Shown here: positions 36,164 to 48,090 of the stretch, piece by piece
How positions within the stretch are numbered: the first letter of the stretch is position 1
How the letters are laid out: every line of letters begins with the position of its first letter
Origin: Hofstenia miamia
Lineage: Eukaryota; Xenacoelomorpha; Acoela
Length of the DNA: 64,000 nt
Direction of reading: 5' to 3'
NCBI GenBank assembly: GCA_004352715.1
Contig: SCFE01000025.1
Coordinates: 1,954,710 to 2,018,709, forward strand
Notes under the pieces: generated by a model
Databases searched by the model: none
Seen by the model: only the letters and a program-made list of their open reading frames with translations
What the model was told of the DNA's origin: nothing
Made by a program: the position numbers and the translations under genes

Positions 36164-37030
36164 TATTATGGAAAAATTGATAGTGGAAAAGGTCACATTT
36201 TATATTTATACTTTAAATGTATAACTTATAGTTGAATATATTTAAACCTAAATTTGAACACAATTTTGGATGCCTTGCTTATCACACTCGCCAATTTAGT
36301 GTCAATAATAAAAACAGGGTCTTTATCATTACTTAAGTAAATATTCTTGAAAGTCAATTTATTGAAACATAGAAAATTTCAGATTTGTGTTAATTACCAT
36401 TTCACATCCCTTGGTCAAGCAGAAGCGGAATTTTAGTATATTTATGCTTTGGGGGGGAATCATATTCGTTTGGACATGTAATGCATCTAAAATTTAAAAA
36501 AGATTCAAATTCTATAGTACACCCCGCTTCCAAAAATTCCTGAATTTTTCTTGACGTATGTGCGGTGCATCATCATTTGAAATATTGAATTTCGAATAGT
36601 TGAACCATAAATTTCGGATAGAAATTCGTTTTGTATTAGTCTAATATACTTTCAAAATTTTGACGTATTTGAGAATTGTTGGAATAGCTTTGCATATATT
36701 GATCAGCTGTCCGTTTTTATATCATTTACATTACTTTTAAATAATTACTAAATTATTGCATTACAAGGAGTCTGCGTGTACAATACAACTTGTATTAAAC
36801 CTCGATTTGCATATAAGGGTACTTTGACTTCCACTATGCCTGTCAGATGGTTTTTATATAATCGTACAGTTTGCCATTTCTGTAAGAATTTCGTCAAACA
36901 TCATTACAGAAAAGTATTCTTTATTATTTTGAATTAAGGTCACAAAATACTTCGGCTATAAACTACCATGTTATTGTAGACAGTATCTCCAATTTTTTGT
37001 TTTAGAGTGACATAAGAAGTTTACTTATTA
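36161..37030. other. No recognisable gene
   Basis: AT-rich. A G-run at about 36453 and a C-rich patch at about 36522 hint at an old hAT-type fragment, but no ends or duplication could be defined. Confidence 0.35.
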
Positions 37031-37032
37031 TA

Positions 37033-38387
37033 TTGTCGCAGAAAAAGCGGCGTTTTTTGAGAATTTATATTTACAGCGTTTTTGTGCAATTCTATGCAAT
37101 GCATTGCAATGCAATGGTCTAAATATCAATAGATAGCCTATATCTGTATGCGATTAAAGTCAATAGATTAATTAATATCAATAGAAAGTGTTTTAGTTAA
37201 CAACGTAATGGAACGTAACAACGTAATGGAAGTATCTTCAAAAGACTGTTATTTACTAATAGAAACAATGCGAAGAAATGACATGAAATGCACACAAATA
37301 CACAACATAATAACAACAGCCTGGGGCGATATCATAAGTCTTCACAGAGTGCAGACTATTGCAAAAGAATATGAAGATGGAACTCGTGCAAAATTAGAAA
37401 GGAAGGTAGTGGGCGACGGAAATCTGAGGAAAGAAGAAACACACAAGAATTAATCCGAAACAATATTGAGGATAACGGCGGAAGGATTACAGTGAGAGAA
37501 TTAGCAGAGATACATGGATTATCAAAAGATACCACACACCGTATCATTAAAGATCTTGGTTTTGTCTCAAAATCTTTGAAGTGGGTTCCACATCTACTGA
37601 CTGAAGACAATAAACGGAATCGTATTGATTGTTGTGAAGAGATGTCAAGAGTTTTTAATGGAACTCGAAACATTAAAAAGTTGATGCTCGTAACAGATGA
37701 AAAATGGTTCTATTGTAGACCATTAGGAAATTCAAAAACACGTTTGTCCTGGATTCAGCCAGAAGGAGATAGGCCTGTATGTTCCAAAAGAACATTATCA
37801 GATAAAAAGTTCTTGGTCTTAATGTGCACAAATTTTGACGGTTTGTCTTACTACAAAATTCTCGACAAAGGTATCACTGTTAATTCCACTGTTTATTGTG
37901 AATTCATAATGGAGGCATTCAATAATTTCAATACTCACGAGAATATTAAGGATAGAAGAGGTATTCCTATTGAAAATGCAATTTTGTTTCACGACAACGC
38001 GAGACCTCATATTTCACATGAAACTACTGATTTTCTGAGAAGGAAAAACATCAAGACATTGAAACAACCTGCCTACTCCCCGGATGTCAATATATGTGAC
38101 AGAATGGTTTTTCCTCTGCTCGAGATGAGGCGTTCCAAGACAATATTCAACACAAAAAATGATTTAGAAATTTTTTTACAAGAAAATATGCCTACATTGA
38201 CAAAAGAGATCATGCACCACTAATTTGAAATGTTACACCAAAAATGCCTAGATATAATCGAAAACAATTGTAATTATTGTTAAAAACTACATAATTTTGT
38301 TATGAATTGTTAAATTGTGAATTATAAATTGTTATGAATTGTTAAATATAAATTTTCAAAAAACGCCGCTTTTTCTGCGACAACCCT
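37033..38387 (+). mobile_element. Mariner-type transposon, near-complete
   Basis: Terminal inverted repeats: both ends contain GTCGCAGAAAAAGCGGCG followed by TTTTTTGA(G/A)AATTTATA. The right end continues outward as AGGGTT next to TATA; the left lacks the AGGG and begins TTGTCGC after TA. Length is about 1.35 kb, with one transposase in the same orientation. Confidence 0.85.
37208..38223 (+). pseudogene. Mariner transposase with one frameshift (DD34D)
   Basis: The first frame (from ATG 37208) covers the helix-turn-helix half. Near 37400-37415 homology shifts from that frame to the next (GSGRRKSEERRNTQ), which stays open to TAA at 38221-38223. So one indel splits an otherwise complete protein of about 340 residues. 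Catalytic motifs are intact: LTEDNKRNRI, LVTDEKWFY (first Asp), HDNARPH (second Asp) and YSPDVNICDRMVF (third Asp). There are 34 residues between the second and third Asp, the mariner spacing. YSPDVNICD differs from the usual YSPDLxPxD by Ile for Pro. The copy is young, with only one obvious lesion. Confidence 0.85.
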
Positions 38388-38998
38388 ATATTAATTGACT
38401 TAAAATTTTGTATGCCATAGTAGTTTTTGATATATGCATTCATTAAAAAGTATCAGAAATTGCAAGCTTAAATACCCGAAATTGATCATTGTTGTGATTT
38501 TGGAGTCTGGGTCATAATATTTTCACACTCATTATTTATATTTTTAATTATGTATCAAATTTTCTGTAGAAAATCAACAAAACTTTGCGACAAATCTATT
38601 TATATCTGAAGGATTTATATAGGATATTTTATCCCGTGAACAACCAACAGTGAAAAAAATATTTCAAGATATAACTGTGAAAACAATCTCCAAACCTCAA
38701 GCGGATGTCATTAATGTCAATCTTGATTAATGGCATTGATTCACAACCGAAATATTTTGCTAATTTATCAATTTCTGTTTTCGCAAATACTGATCAAAGC
38801 ATACCAATAATGTGACTCAAATACTAAGTGTTTGGATCCACCATTACCTACTTAACAAATGTATCCCCACAAACAAATATTGAGAGAATATTACCCAAAA
38901 TATTATGAGTATGGTTTAATTACTTAAAAACACTTGTTTCTAAAATTTTTGAAAAAATCTTGCAATTCGTTGTGTATAAAGTTCAAAAGCAAGTTTTC

Positions 38999-39037
<39 letters not shown>

Positions 39038-39533
39038 TTATTTATTTATAAAACTCGATTAAATTTTCAGGTAATACTTGTTTTTAGTAACATACAATAA
39101 ATAATAAACTTTTACACCATGCATTTTATTAATATGCTAATTTTTTGTATTTGTAACTGCCTTAAATTTTAATCTTGAATTTTTTAGATTTAGACTATAT
39201 TACAAAACACTTACCACATTGGAACAAAAAAAATATGATTTATATTCCATTTTAAATACATCCATTCTTTGTGACTTTTTGAAGAAATTTTTCTTGCACC
39301 CATGAAGTTCTCTATTGCCATTGACAATGAATCATTCCATGAATATTCATGTAGCATAGTCCTTCTAAAAACACAAATTTAACAGCTAAAAGGAGAAATA
39401 AAGGAATGAAAAGAAATTTGATATTTAGAATTAATGCTATTAATGGCTTTTCATGCTTTGATCGTGTGGACAAATATTTGCAGAAAACATCTTGTCAGAA
39501 GCCCAGGTATAATACGCTTCCTGTTAATTTAAA
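38388..39533. other. Non-coding with (TA)n at 39001-39032
   Basis: The TA run is followed by TTTA repeats to about 39048. I see no gene. Confidence 0.5.
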
Positions 39534-40280
39534 GGGGGTGCCACACGATTAGTCTTTTGACTATAGTCAAAATTGCGGTTTCGCATTCTTTTGTCTATTA
39601 GTCAAAAGAGGTTTCTGCGTAAGTTGCATTGCATATACATGTACAAAAATTACTAAGTGGAGTCGCTATAATTACAACTGTAGATGACGGGAGAACATTT
39701 CCTGATGATGTATTGATATAGGCCTCATAACTCTACACTCATGAAACATTTAACCCAATTATGCGCAGGTCAACTTTTAGAGCATGAATTTGGCTCAAAG
39801 TGCTCAGCTATAATTAGCCTTTGAAACAGTTCTCTCTCCAAAGACAATGGAATTGGGTTTAAATACACGCTAAAGCAATTTCGACAAGTTGTTTATTCAC
39901 TTACAACTTTGCGCGCAACCTATCTTGATTTAATGAGGCGCACAAGAAAAGTTGTGTGTACGCGATTCCAACTTTGTTGTGAACTTTTAATTCAATAATC
40001 TATTTCTGAGAAGTGCACAATTTAAATTTTGTAACAAACTACTTTTCTTTAATAAAAATATAATTACAAATGAAGAAAATTATTGTAATAAATTAACAGA
40101 TGATATAATTATTATATTATAATAACAATTTTAAAATTAGTGTTATTAATTTTTTTAAAATATTTTTTACTTTTGCATCCCATAATCTTCCTGTATGCAG
40201 AGTTTGGCGCATTCGCACAACGTACCCTCTGACGCATAGTTTGAATTACTCATTGTTTACTTTTCGAATATAGTAAGAAT

Positions 40281-41090
40281 CAGGGGTGCCGTTTATGGTA
40301 TGGCCATATATGGTAAGGCGAAATTTTTTAGCAGTCCATAATTGCCATATTTTAACTTTCGTCCATATATTATGGCCATTATGTAAAATATGGTGAATGA
40401 CGGTAACGAAATATACGTAGAACATATGTGGTAATACGTAATGCCAATTAAATGTAGTGATTTCTAATATTTAATAACATAAATAACAAATTTGCAAGCT
40501 GCAATTAAAAGACAGCCATTTTTCTGTAATATGAAATTTTAATGATATCACAAGGAAAAGCAATTCATTATGTCGTAGAAAGATTTTGAAACATTTAAAA
40601 CAAATTTTAAAATAAACTAATAAACCAATTATTTTTTGTTTGTTTTCGAATACAACGTGTTTGTTATTCGCAACCATTATAAATTTTGAAACAAATTAAT
40701 CGTCAGCATTTGTTTGCAATCCACTATTACAAATTGAAATAGGAAACAACTTCATCTTTAGTATTTATTTACAATCTGCTGAAACTGCTTACTAAACTTT
40801 CAAAAATTGTTCTTATCAAAATGTTTCTGGGTTCAAAATATTTGTAAAATGAATATTTATACCCATTCAATTATAATAAATGTAAGATATGTGACACTAT
40901 AAATTTAACACTTTTAATTAAATCAGTTATAAATTCTGTGTATGTAACAGTAAATTTATGGATTTCCATTATGGCAATATTTTTAAGTTTACCATCCATA
41001 ATGGCCATAAATTTTTTTTCTACCATAACATTATGGTATCCATAATATGGTACATAATGGTATGGTACCGTACCATAATTGGCACCTCTG
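40281..41090. mobile_element. hAT-like MITE with 8-bp TSD
   Basis: Ends CAGGGGTGCC and, from the other side, CAGAGGTGCC. Flanks GTAAGAAT (40273-40280) and GTAAGAGT (41091-41098) differ by one base. The arms are rich in TATGG / CCATA motifs. It is 810 bp with no coding, and nested inside the 39534-44725 element. Confidence 0.75.
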
Positions 41091-41571
41091 GTAAGAGTGT
41101 GGACGCATTATAAAGAGGTTGAATTAATTCAATAGAAGGCAAACCTTGTCTATGGAACATAGTGTCCTGAGTATAAGCAATCAAACTTAAAACAAATTGC
41201 CAGCGAGGAGATGGCAGACATCCTTCAAGTATCAGGTAAGATTTAATTTATATCTACCTCATTGTATATAATCATCATGTCAATTCCTTTAAATTCGTTA
41301 TCATTCTATGTGATCGGCATATTCAACTTTAAAACATATCTCGCTTCAAATTTCAATCAAAGTTTTTAAACATCAAAATTTCTTTAGTTTAAATTTTCAA
41401 ATAGTAATAACTTGCTAATAACATACAATTAATGTGGTTTAGACAAATATTGATCGATTTTCTAAAATCATTTATACTACAAATGTTATAAAAAGCACAA
41501 GGTGCTTTCAAAACTATGTCTTTTTCCTTCAGACTGCTTCATTGTATGAGTTGTAACATATCAAGAAATTA

Positions 41572-41728
41572 TTTTGGTGGTTGGTAGCCATCTAGTGGCC
41601 ATCAATTATAAATTCTGTGTATGTAACAATAAATTTATGGATTTCCATTATGGCCATATTTTTAATTTTACCATCCATAATGGGTATAAATTTTTTTNTT
41701 TTGGTGGTTGGTAGCCATCTAGTGGCCA
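41572..41728. repeat. 30-bp direct repeat around a single N: likely assembly artefact
   Basis: 41572-41601 and 41699-41728 are the same 30 bases (starts TTTTGGTGGTTGG, ends CTAGTGGCCA). The 96 bases between them nearly repeat 40922-41018 of the hAT MITE and end at one N (41698). A one-base gap at a repeat boundary suggests a bad join rather than biology. Confidence 0.6.
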
Positions 41729-42140
41729 AATAAAGCAATTGCAATTATTGAATGCTGATATATTTTTGTTTTCATTGTCATGTAAATCATTTAAACGATT
41801 TTTCTGATTACTGATAAAGTCAAGTTGTCTTTTAATTAATTTAAACTTTTCTTAAAAATTATATTATAATGAGAGTTTTAATAAATAAAATTACAATGTT
41901 CTTTGATTCAGTATATTAACAGTATTTTTAATGATTCACAATACATTTATTGTTAACGGTTTGTGAGTGTTTATTTAAATATTTCTTGCAAAATATTGCA
42001 TGTACACAAAAGAAATTCCATGAATTTTCACTGAACAAAGAAACCTTTCAAATTGAAAAAAAATTTCAACTTCAATTTGCGTATTCTCTTGTGATAATGT
42101 ATACTTCTGACTGTGCTAGTTTATAAAATTACTAACCAAA

Positions 42141-42630
42141 TATATATATATNNNNNNNNNNNNNNNNNNNNNNNNNNNNNNNNNNNNNNNNNNNNNNNNN
42201 NNNNNNNNNNNNNNNNNNNNNNNNNNNNNNNNNNNNNNNNNNNNNNNNNNNNNNNNNNNNNNNNNNNNNNNNNNNNNNNNNNNNNNNNNNNNNNNNNNNN
42301 NNNNNNNNNNNNNNNNNNNNNNNNNNNNNNNNNNNNNNNNNNNNNNNNNNNNNNNNNNNNNNNNNNNNNNNNNNNNNNNNNNNNNNNNNNNNNNNNNNNN
42401 NNNNNNNNNNNNNNNNNNNNNNNNNNNNNNNNNNNNNNNNNNNNNNNNNNNNNNNNNNNNNNNNNNNNNNNNNNNNNNNNNNNNNNNNNNNNNNNNNNNN
42501 NNNNNNNNNNNNNNNNNNNNNNNNNNNNNNNNNNNNNNNNNNNNNNNNNNNNNNNNNNNNNNNNNNNNNNNNNNNNNNNNNNNNNNNNNNNNNNNNNNNN
42601 NNNNNNNNNNNNNTATATATATATATATAT
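42141..42630. repeat. (TA)n tract with 462-base assembly gap
   Basis: TA repeats on both sides of N (42152-42613). Confidence 0.9.
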
Positions 42631-43499
42631 GAATTCACTCATTTATTAATGTTCTACATGACTAGCTATATTAAATGTAAATTTATGTACTTGCAAATGC
42701 AATATATTTGCGAAGCTCCAGCTAAAAAGTCCTATATTCCTATTACTTCGATACATAACATGCACTAGAAAAAATCTTTTGTGGAGTGATATATTTGAAT
42801 GTTGAACCTTTGCCGGAAAAATTTAATGAGTCTTCTAGTAACATATGTTGCAAAAGGAAGAAATGTTACTAATGATAATTACTTTTAGTGGAAAACTTTG
42901 CAATTGCTTATCTACAAATTATATTGGCACATCGACAAAACCTATTAAAAATTCCTGATGCTGCAAAAGGTATTCATTAAAAAAATATGAGTGCTTGTTG
43001 GGACAAGATATCAAAGCCAGTTATCAATGCCAAAATAATTATATATATATCCATAAAATATTGTTCAACTTTACAAGTCAAGAAAAAATGTTATTGATAA
43101 CATGGATAACTATGTGGTTGTAATTGTGTCCTTGGGTTTCTTTAAAACCTATTTAATGTAGAGATCAAAGCCAATTATTCAAGGTGTTGTGAAAATAGTA
43201 GGAAAAATCTTTGGTATTATGTACACCTTAGTATATCTCTAAATTTTAAATTATAATTGGAATTCTGTAGAAGTATGGGCATGTGTCTGTACAATACGCT
43301 AATATATATTTTTAATATAGTAAACATAAAATACTGAATATTATTCTCCATTCCATAAATCACTAGTAAGCTCAAATATATCCCTTCTGTCAATGTTCAA
43401 ATACTACACAGATGAAAGTTCCAAATGAACTAATTGAATGGTCAATTTAGTGAGTCTATTTGGTAATAACAAAATTTAGTATTTTTGTGTTGATAAATA

Positions 43500-44230
43500 A
43501 AATTTTAGCATTTAACAGGTAGTATACACTCCTTAAAATAAACGATTGAATATAAAGCAATCTTATAAAAGGTTCGTTCCTAAAATGGAGCTATAGCTAT
43601 AATAGTACAATAAACGAAATTAAAATGCCTAATTTTAGCGTTTTAACAAAAAATGTGCATTCCTCAGAATATAAGATTTAATATAAAATAATAATACTAA
43701 AAGTTTACTGGGAAATGGAGCTATAAAATAACAGTAAACAATATTGAAATATCTAATATTTGATAATTAGACAAATATAATACTGTATAACTTTGTAAAA
43801 AATATCAAATGTTATAAAATATTCTTTTTCCTTATAAATTTTTAAACAAACAATTAGTAATTTCACATAAATCTGCTCACAGTATCTTTTTTAACTTGCG
43901 CACCGACAATACAAATTGCAGAAAACAACATGCATTCCAGAAATTAGCAAAACGCCGAAAAGTGAACAAATTTATTAATGAAAGGGCAATATCATGTAAT
44001 TGGTTGATAATCAAGCTACATAGCCAAATGATCCGCTAGGGATATTCGCTTGATGCATAAATGATATTTCCAATTAAAATCTCAAAATACAAATTTTAAG
44101 TGTAAATTCTTCCAAAAATTATATCAGAAACGCCGAAAAACAAATATAAATATGACTATATACTTGCTACTAACAAGCTTAAAATTATACTACCTAAGCG
44201 ATTAGATGATCCGCTAGCAATTCTGTCCAA
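43500..44230. repeat. Degenerate tandem blocks inside the composite element
   Basis: Blocks starting TTTTAGC(A/G)TTT at about 43504 and 43635 each reach AATGGAGCTATA about 80-90 bases on. Further on, AAACGCCGAAAA and GATGATCCGCTAG-like motifs occur twice (about 43951/44027 and 44129/44207). These are degenerate direct repeats about 130 and 180 bases apart, of unknown function. Confidence 0.4.
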
Positions 44231-44665
44231 TATTGACTCCAAAACAATGATTTTACATGTATTAAGGCCATAAAACAGTGAAGTCGCAATATGGCGTGTT
44301 TAAAAATTTCTTGATATGTGTAATTTACTGATAAATTTAACTAATAAAAATTGCAATACATATAATTCAACTAAAAGGTTGTGCGCAAAGTTGTAATTGT
44401 GTTCGCAAAATATTTTTGAGGTGAACTTTATAATTACCCAAAAAGTTGTGCGCAAAGTTGTAGGTGTGCATGCTACTTTGATTATATTGTTTATTTATTA
44501 ATGACATTTAAGATGAAAGTGCAAAGTTCCCATTTTCTTTCAAAATTACAATAAGTTGACTATTGGGGAGTGCCACATGGTTAGTCTTTTGACTAAAGTC
44601 ATTTTCAAATAGAACAATTTCTATTTCAAAATTTGACTAATCATAAACCGCAAAAGTGACTTTTT

Positions 44666-44725
44666 GGGGGTGCCACACGGTTAGTCTTTTGACTATAGTC
44701 AAAAGACTAATTGTGTGACACCCCC
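44666..44725. repeat. 60-bp near-perfect palindrome
   Basis: GGGGGTGCCACACGGTTAGT meets its own inverted copy around the centre GACTATAGTC. Only three base pairs are imperfect by eye. It looks like two transposon ends fused with no interior. Confidence 0.85.
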
Positions 44726-44729
44726 TTAA

Positions 44730-45932
44730 TGTTACTACGCTGGGCGTGGGAAGACCAATCACAACATAAGACAGGTGTTTTGTTTGACTGTTAAAATAGT
44801 GCAAACATGTTGTTGGAAGTCTGTATAAATAGCTATGTCGCAGTGTGAATAGTTGATGGATTAAATTCTTTGGAATTTTACTTGTCTATTTTTTATACTG
44901 GTTTGATCTATTAGATTATGCGCAGCTAAGTATTTCTTGCGTGTATTGATTGAGAGCTGTTGTGAGGGATTATGACGAGATGTTACTTCGAGAACTGCAT
45001 GCAATTATGTTATGAATAGGTATAGGAATGTTTTTCTCATGCTTAGCTGGCCCACGTTCGTTCATATTACAAAAAGTAATAAATTTGTGAAAGGCTGATA
45101 GCCACTCTATGTATGTTAGTTAACTATTAACTATTTTAGATCTAAGTTATTGACGCATAATTGACTGATAATCAACTGTATTAATTGTATGTTGATTATA
45201 TGTAGGTTAGAAGCTGCCTTAGTTTGTAATCTTTTTATTGTGTTAACAGCTAGTGTTGTGTCTTTTTATCATCAGTCCTTAATGTAATATATCTCTTAAT
45301 TAAATGTAGGAAGCTGCTCTATTTGTATTTTAGCTATTTTTATTTCGTTGAATAGCAGCTAGTGTCATTTTGCGATATGTCATCTTGTTTACTTGTTATT
45401 GTAACAAACATTGAGAATGAGATTTAAGTCGATTAGTGACTGATATTTTATTTCAATAAGTAAGGCACACATAACCAGGGGCGTACCAAGGATTTTCTGT
45501 TGATTTATCCATTAAAAATTAAATTTGGAAACCTGACGGGGGGGACATTCCACCATGTCCCCCTGGGTACGCCACTGCACATAAAAAACGCTTTAGTTGA
45601 GATTGATCTAAGTTGCCAGCGGATGGAATGAAGTAGATGAATTAATGGATTGGAACCGTTAGTAAGCTGTCTCTATGATATGGCTTCAGGCAAGTGTGCC
45701 CATCACACTCTATACTGTGATTGCTTTCATTGGAGCTACCTAAATAGTAGTGTTAGATTGTTGTACTATCTTTGGAGTAGTAATTAGAGTTGTCTCTATA
45801 TAGTTTTACAATAAGTGAAAGAACAGCTAGAGTGAAAGTATACATTACCCCGCATGTTGATATCTGTTAAGAGCTGTATCTAAATCGTACATTGCTCTTA
45901 GACACATCTTTTGCCTGGGTGATGATATTACA
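44730..45932 (+). repeat. Putative 5' LTR
   Basis: Begins TGTTACTACGCTGGGCG and ends GATATTACA directly before the primer site. Contains a TATAAATA box at about 44825, AATAAA at about 45088, and two degenerate copies of an AGGAAGCTGC...CAGCTAGTGT block (about 45207 and 45306). A 102-bp MITE interrupts it at 45476. No 3' partner is available for comparison, so the left border is inferred. Confidence 0.5.
45476..45577. mobile_element. 102-bp hAT-like MITE in the LTR
   Basis: Ends CAGGGGCGTACC and, inverted, CAGTGGCGTACCCAGG. It is flanked by CACATAAC (45468-45475) and CACATAAA (45578-45585). The insertion is younger than the LTR. Confidence 0.8.
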
Positions 45933-45950
45933 TGGCGACCGTGACAGGAC
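45933..45950 (+). other. Primer-binding site, tRNA-Arg type
   Basis: TGGCGACCGTGACAGGAC: its reverse complement ends GGTCGCCA and matches, as far as I recall, the 3' end of animal tRNA-Arg (TCG) including CCA. It starts directly after the LTR end. Confidence 0.6.
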
Positions 45951-46639
45951 CCAGCATCCTAATAAACATCATAGGAAGTGTGGTTAAGATGGATTTTTTC
46001 CACACACACAATTCGACATTCATTATTGTTCTAAAACTCTCTCGCCATTACTGGAGTACTGGATTACTATTTGTTGATTACTTATGTGATTGTGGAAAAC
46101 TTGCCAAATCTTACTTTTGCCGAACTTATTTTACTTTACTTACACAGTTCTATCTCAATCACAGTTGTTATGATTTGATAAATGTTTTACTAGTAAAGAC
46201 TAATTATTAAAAGGAAACTACTAACCTACACAGAAAAATTTTTTTTATATATCTAAAGATGAAAGAATTAATGCATGCAGAAGTGTGCAAATACATCATG
46301 ATGAAACCTCACAACAGTGTGATCATGGCACTCTGTTAAAGATATGACAAACCGAACCAACAAGAAAAAACAGAACAAAGTTCTGATAGTGCCAGGGAAC
46401 TCAGCAGTAACACCTGAAACCCCAGTGACTAGCAAGCTGCAAGAAGTGTCGACCCAAATAACTCCCACAATTGATGTGGAAATGTAAATTATTCAACTTG
46501 AACCACAAATCAATTCACTTGAAATCTTAGAAACTCTCTGAAAAAACAAGGAGACAGAAATAGCTCTTAAAGAAGAGATTAGAATTCTAAAAGAAAAATT
46601 TGACGAAATGGAATCAGAGAGAAGACAAACGGTATTGGA

Positions 46640-47800
46640 TCTTAAATAAGATATGAGCCAGAGGCTAGATGAACAACACAACTTGTTTCAAATACAAGTG
46701 GATACATTAATGCAAAAGCTAGCAGACGTGAACATACTAATTATAGAGCAAAATGATAGGTGGAAATTAATGTATTCTAAAGTGGAAACTGAAAATAAAG
46801 AGTTGCAGCAAGAGAGAGAAATGCAGCAACTAGAAATTGAACATCTGAAAGATCATTTTAGATTAAATAAATTAATGCAGGACACTGACGATGAGCAAAT
46901 GATGAAAAAACAAATGTAGACACATGAAATACTAGTTACAGAGGAACTGGAAGTTCAATTAATGGCGCCCAGAAGTGCAAGGATACAAACAAAATCAAGT
47001 GGCAGAACTTGACAAAGCAAACCTCAGTGAAGAAGAAAAGGAGCTAATAATTCAAGAAATTACAGACGAGGTTAAGAAATGAGTGCAAAAACAAGTAAAA
47101 ACAGAGGCACCTGGAAAGCCAACATTTGAGAAATAAATACTACCAGAAGTAAATATTGAAGAAACAACACTGTAAAGCACAGATCAGAACGTTTACCTGA
47201 AAATTGATAGCTACTCCCCTTACTTTTGAAGAGTGGTTACAACCGTTCGAATTGACAATGAGGGAGTGTAATGTAAGTCAAGATGCTGCAGCCACGAGAC
47301 TCCCACTCTACTTATCTGGAGCTGCATACCAACATTACTTGATTTTGGACTCCAAACCTAAAAACAACTATAAATTACTTACTGGAAATTTCATTGATTA
47401 CTACCAAAATGAAAGTTTTAAAAATCAGTATTGACTGATTCTAAATGGTATGAAGATGAGGAAATTTGATGATATTTGAAATTATATGTCTCAAGTTCAA
47501 TTATTATTAACGCTCAGTTCAAGAGGAGGACATTATTCAAAGTACAACCTGTTCTCTCACATTACTAAAGGCCTGTCAGAGAATGTGAAACAACAGTTCG
47601 AAATAAAATATGATGTTGATGATGGAACGGAAAAGTTGATCAGAAAAGCTGTGGACATTCAAGTCATGTTAGAAAACAATTCAAGAATATACGAAAAGGC
47701 AATGTGGAATAAACAAAGCCCAAATACAACAAATTGGAGGTTGAGAGAACAAAGCCACAATCAGTTGTGATAAACAGAATGATGACCAAAGCAACTATCA
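46640..47800 (+). pseudogene. Gag-like remnant
   Basis: First comes a long charged coiled-coil stretch (about 46530-46920, with KELQQEREMQQLEIEHLKDH). Then 47204-47430 has FEEWLQPFELTMRECN, AATRLPLYLSGAAYQHY and NFIDYYQN, the usual gag capsid layout (FxxWxxxFE ... LPxxLxGxAxxxY). A further piece at 47486-47770 resembles the capsid C-terminal half (FSHITKGLSENVKQQF). No zinc knuckle is evident. Stops and frame changes break it into at least three pieces. Confidence 0.5.
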
Positions 47801-48090
47801 ATACAGGTGCTGTAAAATCAATAATAACAGACAATGCACAACAAAATTAGGATTTGGGAGAAACTATCTAAAGAAATCTCTAAACAGATTGATTAATGCA
47901 TCAGACAAATACATTGATACAAAAGGGACGTTAGAAAAAGTACAAATGCGAATTTCTAACAACACTTTCAAACAATCTCTAATAGTTGTCGACACCCACA
48001 AAAACTTACTACCTAATGAAGTAATATTGGGAGATGATTTTCTATCTAAAAATAAATGTATTATCAATTACAGTAATAGAATGATGAGAG
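47770..48090 (+). pseudogene. Retroviral-type aspartic protease remnant
   Basis: ATINTGAVKSII near 47790-47825 is the degenerate active-site DTGA loop (Asn in place of Asp). Farther on come the flap-side strands and VILGDDFLSKNKCIINYS (about 48020-48075), the conserved ILGxDFL segment before the protease C-terminus. The catalytic Asp is replaced, so it is dead. Confidence 0.5.

Larger units (their letters stand above)
39534..44725. mobile_element. Possible TTAA-flanked (Kolobok/T2-like) composite element
   Basis: The left end GGGGGTGCCACACGATTAGT and the right end (read inward) GGGGGTGTCACACAATTAGT both continue CTTTTGACTATAGTCA, and TTAA stands just outside each (with one extra A on the left). 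Inner arms also mirror each other: ACAACTTTGCGCGCAACC at 39902 against the reverse complement ACAACTTTGCGCACAACC at 44379 and again at about 44449. TTAAAGGRR ends with TTAA duplication are typical of Xenopus T2/Kolobok MITEs. No transposase is seen, but a 462-base gap lies inside. Alternative: several separate small MITEs of one family. Confidence 0.45.

Noticed and set aside
45932-46210. 92-codon frame starting within the primer-binding site
   Set aside because: It begins in the primer site and lies in the untranslated leader; no gag similarity.
46268-46468. Minus-strand frames opposite the LTR retrotransposon (46268-46468, 46493-46681, 47864-48067)
   Set aside because: Shadows of the plus-strand gag/protease remnants.
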